DNA of 64,000 bases. It comes from Sphingobacterium arenae. GTDB lineage: Bacteria > Bacteroidota > Bacteroidia > Sphingobacteriales > Sphingobacteriaceae. A model generated the notes under the pieces. It did no database searches. It had not been told where the DNA came from and saw only the letters and a program-made list of their open reading frames with translations. Positions 1 to 6,799 of this stretch are shown here, one piece after another. Numbering within the stretch: position 1 is the stretch's first letter; each line of letters starts with the position of its first letter. Made by a program: the position numbers and the translations under genes. The stretch lies in the NCBI RefSeq assembly GCF_014692505.1, contig NZ_JACNYK010000007.1, positions 124,001 through 188,000 of the forward strand, given 5' to 3'.

Positions 1-79
1 CACTGTTATCTTTCATACAAGAACTAAATGCAACCGCCGCAAATGCTAATACTAATAGTGGTTTAAATAGAGCTTTCAT
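1..79 (-). CDS. N-terminus of a lipoprotein (partial)
   Basis: Only the first 26 codons lie in the window; the gene continues beyond its left edge. The peptide starts MKALFKPLLVLAFAAVAFSS and then has Cys-Met-Lys-Asp-Asn-Ser. A short basic start, a hydrophobic core and Ser-Ser-Cys make a clear lipoprotein signal peptide, so the product should be lipid-anchored, probably facing the periplasm or the cell surface. A perfect minus-strand -7 box lies about 58 bases upstream of the start. Nothing of the mature domain is visible, so no function can be assigned. Confidence 0.75.
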   Translation of the reverse strand, partial: MKALFKPLLVLAFAAVAFSSCMKDNS

Positions 80-424
80 AAATTTTTAATGTCTTTTCTA
101 CAGGATAGAACGCAGGTTCATATCTTAATGCTACAACAAAAGTAAGAAAATTATGTAAAGACAATTAATTTATACGACTACAATTATTTGTTGAGCGATG
201 GAATCTTTTGGTGTAAAATTGTTTTTAAGTAACTTGATCTTCATTTTTTTTATATAAACAAAACCGTTACCTTTAAACAGTAATCACCAATTTACGGCTG
301 TTGGTAGACTGTTTTATCGCTATACGTTGTTTTTGGATTGCGCCACCTTAGTTAGAGAAGAGTGTGAAACCTTACCCGATACGATCGGCAGAAGGCTCAT
401 CAACCATTATAAATTGATAATAAA
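80..424. other. Intergenic region without a recognised gene
   Basis: This is a divergent spacer of 345 bases between the minus-strand lipoprotein gene and the plus-strand CBS gene. It is A/T-rich and holds a good minus-strand -7 box at 137-144. I see no plausible ORF, tRNA or strong hairpin, and no clear plus-strand TAnnTTTG box for the CBS gene. Confidence 0.6.
137..144 (-). promoter_or_regulatory. -7 box of the lipoprotein gene
   Basis: The minus strand reads TACTTTTG, a perfect match to the Bacteroidota -7 consensus TAnnTTTG. A TTG on the minus strand at 162-164 could be the -33 element, although the 17-base spacing is a little short. The predicted leader is about 50 bases. Confidence 0.5.
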
Positions 425-853
425 ATGAAAACCGTAAAACACATCCTCCAAGCAAAAGGTTCTGTGGTGTACGCCGTAAACCAAAACACTTCCGTTTTTG
501 ATTCGTTACAAACGATGATGGAGAAAAACATCAGCGCTTTATTAATTATGGAACAAGAGGCATTGCTGGGTATTTTCACCGAGCGCGACTATGCCCGAAA
601 AATCATCCTACAAGGCAAGTCCTCCAAAGAGACGCCTGTTCATCTCGTCATGACGTCTAACCTGCGAACGATCACCACGGACGAAAAAGTGGAGAATTGC
701 ATGGAACTGATGACAAATAACCACGTGAGGCATTTGCCTGTAGTGGAAAATGGTCGGGTGTTAGGGATGATTTCTATTGGCGACATCGTGAAACATATCA
801 TTGAAGATCAAAAACAAACCATTGACCAACTGCAAAGTTATATCAGTAGTTAA
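425..853 (+). CDS. CBS-domain protein (tandem CBS pair)
   Basis: The 142-residue protein consists of two CBS motifs (about residues 10-65 and 75-130) and little else. CBS pairs form a Bateman module that usually binds adenosine nucleotides (AMP, ATP, SAM) and acts as a sensor. The motif FTERDYARKI at the end of the first repeat and VVENGRVLGMISIGDIV in the second are typical. Standalone proteins of this size are common in bacteria, with no enzymatic domain and mostly unknown partners. The ATG at 425 follows an A/T-rich stretch without a Shine-Dalgarno site, as elsewhere in the window. The gene stands alone and is closed by a hairpin shared with the convergent thioredoxin gene. The family is certain; the ligand is unknown. 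Confidence 0.9.
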   Translation: MKTVKHILQAKGSVVYAVNQNTSVFDSLQTMMEKNISALLIMEQEALLGIFTERDYARKIILQGKSSKETPVHLVMTSNLRTITTDEKVENCMELMTNNHVRHLPVVENGRVLGMISIGDIVKHIIEDQKQTIDQLQSYISS

Positions 854-902
854 GAAAGGTCTTAGTTACCGCTTAATATGTAATCATAGTGAAACAAAAA
901 CT

Positions 903-939
903 AAAAATAGCCCGCGAACTTCCGTCGTGGGCTATTTTT
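903..939. terminator. Bidirectional terminator between CBS and thioredoxin genes
   Basis: An inverted repeat with arms 903-917 and 925-939 (AAAAATAGCCC... / ...GGGCTATTTTT) has a T run on either strand. It sits between two convergent genes, as expected for a shared rho-independent terminator. Confidence 0.85.
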
Positions 940-940
940 G

Positions 941-1438
941 TTACTCACTTTCCGTCATACTGCCGATAACTGCTAATAATTCCTTTAGTTGATCGGGAGA
1001 GAGAACGCCACCATGACGAAATAATACTTGATAGTTGCGGTCAAGGAGGATCCACGTCGGAAACGCCAGTGTACCGGGACCATTCAATGCGTGCGCTAGT
1101 TCGTGTGTTCCGGTATTTTTGCCTGTTGGTTTGAAAACATACTTCCTACCTTGAAATAAGACGTTTGTTTTACTTTCCGCGTCAAATTCTATATAATAGA
1201 ATACGTTCGCTTTTGCAGCAAAATCGTCGTTTTTCTGGATTTGATTTTTTTGCATGCGGCAATATTGACACCAATCGGTAGAAAGCAAAACTAACAGGGG
1301 TTTTGCTTTCTGCTTCATGAGGCTATCTACCTTAGCGATATTCACGGGGTTTATTTGTGCATCACAGATGAACGACGTGAACAAGCCTGCTGCGATGAGC
1401 AAGGTAGAACGATATTGCCTTAATCTTACGGTTATCAT
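941..1438 (-). CDS. Secreted thioredoxin-like protein
   Basis: The 165-residue protein has an N-terminal hydrophobic segment ending near CDAQ (about residues 12-28), so it is probably exported to the periplasm. It then has a thioredoxin fold with the redox motif W-C-Q-Y-C (Cys57 and Cys60) and the cis-proline region LAFPTW. The motif differs from classical WCGPC and resembles SoxW or thiol:disulfide interchange family members. It starts two bases after the stop of the TonB receptor gene on the same strand, so the two are almost surely co-transcribed. The receptor plug carries its own CxxC, which suggests that this protein may keep receptor or cargo thiols, or a bound metal, in a defined redox state; that link is inference. 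Confidence 0.85.
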   Translation of the reverse strand: MITVRLRQYRSTLLIAAGLFTSFICDAQINPVNIAKVDSLMKQKAKPLLVLLSTDWCQYCRMQKNQIQKNDDFAAKANVFYYIEFDAESKTNVLFQGRKYVFKPTGKNTGTHELAHALNGPGTLAFPTWILLDRNYQVLFRHGGVLSPDQLKELLAVIGSMTESE

Positions 1439-1440
1439 AT

Positions 1441-3678
1441 TTACCTAAACATATTATACCGAACGCCTAAGAATCCACGAATTCCTTGGTTTGGTCCATA
1501 GACGTAACTCGGATCAAATGGTAGGAGACTCGGGTCATCAATTTTTTCAAACGGATCATGTGCACGAGAAATAATAAAAGGAATCCCTTTGGTAGGCGTC
1601 CAGTTTAGTAAATTCTTTACACCACCGAAAATTTCTAATCCGTTACGGAAATGCTTCGTAACCTGTATATTCTGAATACTCCATGCTTTCGACTCATCCG
1701 GTCTTGGGTCATCCGCACCCAAAACAGGTAAACGCATAGGGCCTATGACATTTCCGGTATAATCAAAACTTAATCCTAAACGGTTCCAGTTATAACCTAT
1801 GGTCCAGGTACCCATGTACTTCTCCGTCAGCATCTGCCATTCGCGTTCTCCCCCTTCTTCACTATGGACATCCATTACCGTTCCGCCGATCATGGCTTTG
1901 AAACCACTTGGGTGTGCCCAGTCCAAATTGAGGGAAATACCTTGTGAAACAGCGTGTCCGTCTAAATTGGAGTAGATGATCTTGTTGATATCGGTGTCAT
2001 AGTCGGGGATAATTTTATTGGAAAAATACGTGTAGAACGCCGATGCATCAATACCAAATACAGCCCCATTATCCGAGTAGAATTTCTTTACATAGTTGAT
2101 ATTGGAGTTCCATGAAGTTTCCGGTTTTAGATCGCCGATAAATACCACATCGCGTGCGCCGGTCAATGCTGCATGGTCTTCGGTAAACACGTTCGCGACG
2201 CGATATCCATTCCCGATACCGACCCGCAATACTTGGGTTTTATCCTTAGAATTCCACTTATAGTTCAGGCGCGGCGATAATATACTCCCGTGAATAGAAT
2301 TGTAATCGTATCGTGCACCAAGCAATAATTTATGCTGTGGATGTAGGGTAATCTCATCTTGCACAAAAAGCCCTGGCAAATGGGTATGCGATACGTTGGT
2401 TGTTGCGGGGGTATTATCGTCGTAATAGGTGTAGCGATAAGCTAATCCGGTCAATAGATCATGGTTTTTGATTTGTTTATGCCAAGTTAATTGACCAAAT
2501 ACAATTTTCTGATCTGCCATATACTCTGTATCGCCATAAACACTGTTTTGATCGTGGCCGTTTGCACTGAAAGATAGTGAGAAGTCATCTTTACCGGGTA
2601 AATCGTACACGCCCATCACTTCCCACCGCTTGGTGTAAATACTTTCGCCATATACTTCATCCCCGCCGCGATACTGCCTATTCCAATTCATTTCCCCTCC
2701 CCAGCGGTCTTCATATATATAGCGGGCCGCCAGCGAGAATGTTTTGTTGTCTTTACGTGCGAAATTCCACTTATTAAAGATGGAAATCCTATCTTGCAGG
2801 GTGACGTCTGTAAAATTATCTCCGTTTTTATCCAACGGATTTGAATAGTTAAAGTAATTGACGCCCAATAATGATTGGGCAGAGCCTACCTTAAACTTAC
2901 CGCCGAGATCCAAGTTATATTCTTGCCAAGTGGTTCCGAAGGTTTCTAGGCTTAACAGCGGCGCGTTTTCAGGAGTTTTTGTGATGATGTTGATAAGACC
3001 CCCCACTGCTTCACTGCCGTATAACGTAGAGGCGGGGCCTTTGACTATTTCTACACGTTCGATTAAGGCCTGCGGAATACCGTTCAACCCATACACCGTT
3101 GAGAGGCCGGAAACAATAGGCATACCATCGATCAATACCATCGTATAGGGGCCTTCTAGACCATTTATATGGATGTCGCCGGTATTACAGACACTACAAT
3201 TGACCTGTGGACGCACACCATTTATATTCTGGAGAGATTCGAAAATTGTTGGTGCTGGATTCGCTCTGAAAAATTTCGCGGAGTATACTTCGACCGGAAT
3301 GGGGCTTTCTAATTTGGAGACTTCCCGCAGGGTACCCGAAACCACGACTTCGTCTAAATTACGATTGTCTTTTTGTAGTACAATGCGGATTTGTGTCATG
3401 CTTTTGGACGCATCGATATGCTTTTTAGCGGGAAGGTAACCTACAGCCCGGATGACCAATCTCGCTTCGTTCGTGGGTATATCTTCTAATAGGAAATTGC
3501 CGTCTTCATCGGTGGTCGTTCCCACATTAGAGCCATCTAGCAACACACTGGCGGCGAAAATAGGTTGGTTGTCGGCGTCGGTGATTTGCCCCTGTATTTT
3601 TGTTTGGGCGAAAAGTGTCAATGGAAATATATAGAGTAAGGCGAATAGAAAAAGCCCGTTGGTGTATTTTTTTGTCAT
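1441..3678 (-). CDS. TonB-dependent outer-membrane receptor, CxxC-plug type
   Basis: The 745-residue protein has a signal peptide (to about residue 24, ending LFAQ), a carboxypeptidase-regulatory-like beta-sandwich (about 27-102), a TonB-box-like stretch (LDEVVVSG), a plug domain (about 120-235, with VEIVKGPASTLYGSEAVGG) and a C-terminal beta-barrel ending in aromatic F-L-G-V-R-Y-N-M-F-R. Such receptors import scarce ligands across the outer membrane using TonB energy. The plug contains Cys161 and Cys164 in NCSVCNTGD, an unusual CxxC pair. A His-rich small membrane protein lies upstream and a thioredoxin-like gene follows after two bases. Together these point to a metal, possibly copper, but the substrate is not shown by sequence. 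Confidence 0.9.
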   Translation of the reverse strand: MTKKYTNGLFLFALLYIFPLTLFAQTKIQGQITDADNQPIFAASVLLDGSNVGTTTDEDGNFLLEDIPTNEARLVIRAVGYLPAKKHIDASKSMTQIRIVLQKDNRNLDEVVVSGTLREVSKLESPIPVEVYSAKFFRANPAPTIFESLQNINGVRPQVNCSVCNTGDIHINGLEGPYTMVLIDGMPIVSGLSTVYGLNGIPQALIERVEIVKGPASTLYGSEAVGGLINIITKTPENAPLLSLETFGTTWQEYNLDLGGKFKVGSAQSLLGVNYFNYSNPLDKNGDNFTDVTLQDRISIFNKWNFARKDNKTFSLAARYIYEDRWGGEMNWNRQYRGGDEVYGESIYTKRWEVMGVYDLPGKDDFSLSFSANGHDQNSVYGDTEYMADQKIVFGQLTWHKQIKNHDLLTGLAYRYTYYDDNTPATTNVSHTHLPGLFVQDEITLHPQHKLLLGARYDYNSIHGSILSPRLNYKWNSKDKTQVLRVGIGNGYRVANVFTEDHAALTGARDVVFIGDLKPETSWNSNINYVKKFYSDNGAVFGIDASAFYTYFSNKIIPDYDTDINKIIYSNLDGHAVSQGISLNLDWAHPSGFKAMIGGTVMDVHSEEGGEREWQMLTEKYMGTWTIGYNWNRLGLSFDYTGNVIGPMRLPVLGADDPRPDESKAWSIQNIQVTKHFRNGLEIFGGVKNLLNWTPTKGIPFIISRAHDPFEKIDDPSLLPFDPSYVYGPNQGIRGFLGVRYNMFR

Positions 3679-3851
3679 GTATAATAAATCATAATTAGCG
3701 TGTACGTGTGGTTAATACGCCCAACGTTACGCTCAATGAATGAATCAGCAATCACATCTGCGAAAAGCTGTGGCAATCACAACATCGTGCAGACCTGACC
3801 GCGTGAATTAAATGTTTTTAGTCATTTCCGATAGATCCTCGGAGGTAAAAA

Positions 3852-4223
3852 TTAAGATAGGGAGGAAGTGGGTGGTCCCCGTAAATTATAATGAAAGAGC
3901 AGTGTAGCAGGCGCATGTTCCGTTAGTTCTGCATAATGTATGCAAAGTAAAATAGGGGTGACGGAGAGTTCGAATGCTGGAAAATCATCAGCGACGAATA
4001 CGCCTGCAAATACGACGTTTAGGAATTGAATTTCATCGTCCGAATGGTGATGATGAGGCTTTCCCTTTTTCGTGAAGTCATAAGGGTGAATGTGGGTAAC
4101 AATCTCGCCAGTAGAAGTGACTTCCTTATGCATGAATACCACACCACTGGTGATGATAGCCACCATCCATACGCTTAGTGACCAAGCGATAAGATTGCGG
4201 TATGTGGTACTGAGTCTATGCAT
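3852..4223 (-). CDS. Small membrane protein with His-rich loop
   Basis: The 123-residue protein is of no family I can name. It has one N-terminal membrane segment (about residues 11-31), followed by a loop rich in histidine: HIHPYDF and then HHHHSDDE near residues 57-64. A second hydrophobic stretch covers about residues 68-95, and the end is proline-rich (LRGPPTSSLS). Clustered histidines beside acidic residues are typical of weak metal-binding sites. It is the first gene of a minus-strand group with the TonB receptor and the thioredoxin-like gene, 173 bases upstream of the receptor start. A metal-sensing or metal-buffering role is inference. Size, composition and position support a real gene. 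Confidence 0.65.
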   Translation of the reverse strand: MHRLSTTYRNLIAWSLSVWMVAIITSGVVFMHKEVTSTGEIVTHIHPYDFTKKGKPHHHHSDDEIQFLNVVFAGVFVADDFPAFELSVTPILLCIHYAELTEHAPATLLFHYNLRGPPTSSLS

Positions 4224-4268
4224 AACTGTATTTTACATTTTTTGTGAAATTACGAAATGATAGGGAAA

Positions 4269-4619
4269 CTACAGTGTTAATTTATTGTTGTGATCCGGGA
4301 AAAGCAAACTGGGTTTGTGTATTTTGGCTTCTTCGGGCGTCATACTTGCATAAGAAATAATAATAATGATATCGCCCACCTGTACCAAACGGGCGGCAGC
4401 ACCATTCAGGCAAATAGTACCTGTTCCTCGCTCCCCAGGGATAACGTAAGTCTCTAATCGAGCTCCGTTATTGTTGTTCACAATCTGCACTCTTTCGTTT
4501 GCAACAATATTTGCTGCATCCATCAAATCTTCATCGATCGTGATGCTTCCCACGTAGTTCAGTTCCGCTTGCGTAACGCGAACCCGATGAATCTTTGATT
4601 TCATTACTTCAATCAACAT
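4269..4619 (-). CDS. panD: Aspartate 1-decarboxylase
   Basis: PanD decarboxylates L-aspartate to beta-alanine, the amine half of pantothenate. It is a pyruvoyl enzyme made as an inactive proenzyme that self-cleaves between Gly24 and Ser25. Both are present here in YVGSITID, and Ser25 becomes the pyruvoyl group. The N-terminus MLIEVMKSKIHRVRVTQAEL, with the catalytic Lys, is family-typical, and 116 residues is the usual length. panC, which consumes beta-alanine, lies upstream on the same strand beyond a 221-base gap. A perfect -7 box ends only 4 bases before the ATG, so the gene probably has its own promoter and may be leaderless. Confidence 0.97.
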   Translation of the reverse strand: MLIEVMKSKIHRVRVTQAELNYVGSITIDEDLMDAANIVANERVQIVNNNNGARLETYVIPGERGTGTICLNGAAARLVQVGDIIIIISYASMTPEEAKIHKPSLLFPDHNNKLTL

Positions 4620-4623
4620 CTTA

Positions 4624-4631
4624 CAAAATTA
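4624..4631 (-). promoter_or_regulatory. -7 box of panD, 4 bases before the ATG
   Basis: The minus strand reads TAATTTTG, then TAAG, then the panD ATG. The box fits TAnnTTTG exactly. With the usual transcription start a few bases after the box, the mRNA would begin at or next to the start codon. Confidence 0.55.
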
Positions 4632-4677
4632 CTCATTTTTTTTTAACTCGTATGTACTTACCCCTCTTTAACCTAAA

Positions 4678-4755
4678 TTGTCCCATCCGGAGATTTGAGG
4701 CATTTAAAACCCCATTTGTAGTACAGTCCATTATCTCAAATATCCGAAGGGACAA
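4678..4755. repeat. Imperfect inverted repeat between panC and panD
   Basis: The left arm (4678-4699, starting TTGTCCC and ending ATTTGAG) and the right arm (4735-4755, CTCAAAT...GGGACAA) are near-complementary over about 21 bases, with a 35-base spacer. An RNA from either strand could fold into a long hairpin. No ORF or known element fits. It may be a processing site or a remnant of a small mobile element. Confidence 0.6.
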
Positions 4756-4785
4756 GGTTTATGGATTCGTGTTTATTTTAGTATC

Positions 4786-4836
4786 CATGAGCTCGCTTCG
4801 CTCGGTTTTGCCTTCTTTTTTACGGGAAAAAAGAAT
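4786..4836 (+). repeat. Interspersed intergenic repeat, copy 1
   Basis: About 50 bases that recur at 31986-32035 in the same orientation: CATGAGCTC, then CTTCG-TCGGTTTTG, then a hairpin. The hairpin arms are TTCTTTTTT (4813-4821) and AAAAAAGAA (4827-4835) around ACGGG. The copy ends 5 bases from the panC stop codon, so its hairpin may also help end panC transcription. Confidence 0.7.
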
Positions 4837-4840
4837 AAAC

Positions 4841-5686
4841 CTAATCCAATAACATATTATCGATCAACCTTACACCCTCTACCCAGGCTACTAATAGAGC
4901 GACGTGCTTTTTTGTGGGATCAATTTGATCAATTTCCTGTAATGAACGGGTTTCGCAGATAGCGAGGTATTCCACTTCGATCTCACCTTCTTGCTCGAGT
5001 ATGGATAGCGCTTCCTGCCGGAGATTGTCGAGCTCGTGGTCATTAAAATGACGTTTTATATGGCTCAATGCACGATATAAAGCCAATGCTTTTTGCTTCC
5101 CTGCTTCCGAAAGACGTGTGTTGCGCGAACTTAGTGCAAGCCCTTTTTCGTTTCGGACCGTGGGACAAATATGGAGCGTGATGGGTAGCTTTTTTAAGTC
5201 AATTAGCCGCTGAATGACCATGACCTGTTGGAAGTCTTTTTGACCGAAGCAGGCGACATCTGGTTCGACTAAGCGAAACAGTTTATATACGATCTGGGTT
5301 ACTCCTTGAAAATGCCCTGGTCGCTTTTCTCCTTCCCAAACTTTCTCCAGGTTGCCGAGATCAAGGTGCCAACGTTTCTCCATGGGCGTATACATTTCTT
5401 CTATAGAAGGCAAAAAAGCAGCATCACAGCCGATTTTCTGTAACAGCTGGAGGTCGTTTTGTTCTGGACGGGGGTATCTTTCAAGATCTGTTGGATCATT
5501 AAATTGGGTGGGATTTACAAAAATACTACATACTACGACATCCGCAATTTGTTTTGCTTCGTTTATTAAAGACAGGTGTCCCTCGTGGAGTGCTCCCATC
5601 GTGGGTACTAGGGCTATACGCTGCTGCGTATTACGGGCCTCATCAAGGAAGGTTTGCAGGGTATTTTTCGTTCTAAATATGTTCAC
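4841..5686 (-). CDS. panC: Pantoate--beta-alanine ligase
   Basis: PanC joins pantoate and beta-alanine with ATP, through a pantoyl-adenylate, to give pantothenate for coenzyme A. The 281-residue protein has the nucleotidyltransferase signature PTMGALHEGHLSLI with its HxGH, the FVNPTQF motif, the FGQKDFQQV segment and SSRNTRLS. The length is normal. The start codon is GTG at 5686, since an in-frame stop lies just upstream and no ATG is available. A candidate -7 box (CAAATTTG, one mismatch) lies at 5710-5717. panD follows on the same strand. The divergent GT5-like gene is a neighbour I recall from other Bacteroidota. Confidence 0.97.
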   Translation of the reverse strand: MNIFRTKNTLQTFLDEARNTQQRIALVPTMGALHEGHLSLINEAKQIADVVVCSIFVNPTQFNDPTDLERYPRPEQNDLQLLQKIGCDAAFLPSIEEMYTPMEKRWHLDLGNLEKVWEGEKRPGHFQGVTQIVYKLFRLVEPDVACFGQKDFQQVMVIQRLIDLKKLPITLHICPTVRNEKGLALSSRNTRLSEAGKQKALALYRALSHIKRHFNDHELDNLRQEALSILEQEGEIEVEYLAICETRSLQEIDQIDPTKKHVALLVAWVEGVRLIDNMLLD

Positions 5687-5758
5687 AGCAAAACGTTAAA
5701 ATAAGGGCGCAAATTTGCATAAATAAATTCGTAATGTAAAGGTATGAAATCTAGTGAA

Positions 5759-5789
5759 TTGTAAAATTCATAAAATAATCGTATCTTTG
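5759..5789 (+). promoter_or_regulatory. Promoter of the GT5-like gene
   Basis: TTG (5759-5761), 20 bases, then TATCTTTG (5782-5789) matches the Bacteroidota -33/-7 consensus fully. The start codon lies about 43 bases downstream. Confidence 0.75.
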
Positions 5790-5832
5790 TAGACCGATTT
5801 TACTGTTCGATAAATAAAAAAAAGAATTGGAG

Positions 5833-6657
5833 ATGGCAAAAACGAAAATATTGTTTGTAACCCATGAGATGTCGCCTTTCCTTGAAATAAGTAAGATTTC
5901 TGAAATAACACGCCAGTTACCGCAAGCGATGCAAGAAAAGGGATTTGAAATCCGAATTTTGATGCCGCGTTTTGGTAATATTAATGAGCGCAGAAATCGT
6001 CTTCATGAAGTGATAAGGTTGTCGGGAATGAACATTGTGGTGGATAAAAATGATAATCCGCTTATTATTAAGGTTGCTTCATTGCCTGCAGCAAGAATGC
6101 AGGTTTATTTTTTAGATAATGAAGAGTATTTTCAGCGGAAGAAGATTTTTCGTGACGAGAAGGGAGCATTTTTTGGAGATAATAACGAACGTTCGTTATT
6201 CTTCTGTAAAGGAGTCTTAGAGACGGTAAAGAAATTGGGTTGGTCACCCGACGTGGTGCACTGCCATGGTTGGTTTTCAGCGATGATCCCGGCTTATTTG
6301 AAAACGGCCTATAAAGATGATCCCACATTCAAGGATGCTAAAGTGATGTATTCTCTTTATGCAAATGAAGATTTTGATACTGTTGGAGCTAAATATGGCG
6401 CCATGGCGGCGCAAACTGATATGCGCGCTGAGGATGCCGCGCCTTATGGCGACGGTTCATATGTAGACCTTTATAAAGGAGTTCTTTCATACACTGATAT
6501 CGCCGTATTTGCTGATGGTGACATACATCCGGAGCTTAAGCTATATGTTGAAGAAAACGGAATTCGGAGTTTCTCTCCTGAGGGAGATGTGGATTATGAG
6601 GGGTTCGCAGAAGTATTTGAGGAGTTTTCCACGGCTGACGTAGAGGAAACTGCATAA
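5833..6657 (+). CDS. Short glycogen/starch synthase-like protein (GT5 N-domain only)
   Basis: The 274-residue protein aligns with the N-terminal Rossmann domain of GT5 glycogen synthases: KILFVTHEMSPF at the start, ILMPRFGNI, and DVVHCHGWFSAMIPAYLK matching the usual HCHDW region. The nucleotide-sugar-binding KTGGL motif is replaced by EISKIS, and the C-terminal GT-B domain that completes the ADP/UDP-glucose site is absent. An acidic tail ends the protein. True glycogen synthases are about 470 residues or longer, so ordinary synthase activity is unlikely; a regulatory or binding role is inference. I chose the ATG at 5833 over the TTG at 5827. It has its own promoter and terminator, beside panC. 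Confidence 0.85.
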   Translation: MAKTKILFVTHEMSPFLEISKISEITRQLPQAMQEKGFEIRILMPRFGNINERRNRLHEVIRLSGMNIVVDKNDNPLIIKVASLPAARMQVYFLDNEEYFQRKKIFRDEKGAFFGDNNERSLFFCKGVLETVKKLGWSPDVVHCHGWFSAMIPAYLKTAYKDDPTFKDAKVMYSLYANEDFDTVGAKYGAMAAQTDMRAEDAAPYGDGSYVDLYKGVLSYTDIAVFADGDIHPELKLYVEENGIRSFSPEGDVDYEGFAEVFEEFSTADVEETA

Positions 6658-6682
6658 AGCTTTCATAATTTAAATAAATGTT

Positions 6683-6714
6683 AAAAAGACGCGATTCTCA
6701 TCGCGTCTTTTTTG
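6683..6714 (+). terminator. Terminator of the GT5-like gene
   Basis: The arms AAAAAGACGCGA (6683-6694) and TCGCGTCTTTTTT (6701-6713), with a 6-base loop, make a strong rho-independent terminator 25 bases after the stop codon. Confidence 0.92.
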
Positions 6715-6799
6715 TTTGCATGATTTTTTTTCTTATTTTGGACTTACTAACAGTGTTTTCGAATACAAATACGGAATAGACTATTATAAACAAAATAGC

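Noticed and set aside
801..992. 63-codon ORF after the CBS gene
   Set aside because: It overlaps the CBS gene, the terminator hairpin and the end of the thioredoxin gene, with no family-like composition.
3748..3781. Direct repeat GCAATCACA (25 bases apart) before the TonB receptor
   Set aside because: Nine bases repeated once in a short gap can occur by chance and no promoter element is associated with it.
4595..4852. 85-codon plus-strand ORF in the panC-panD gap
   Set aside because: It runs through the inverted repeat, the interspersed repeat and the ends of both flanking genes; no start context or protein-like composition.
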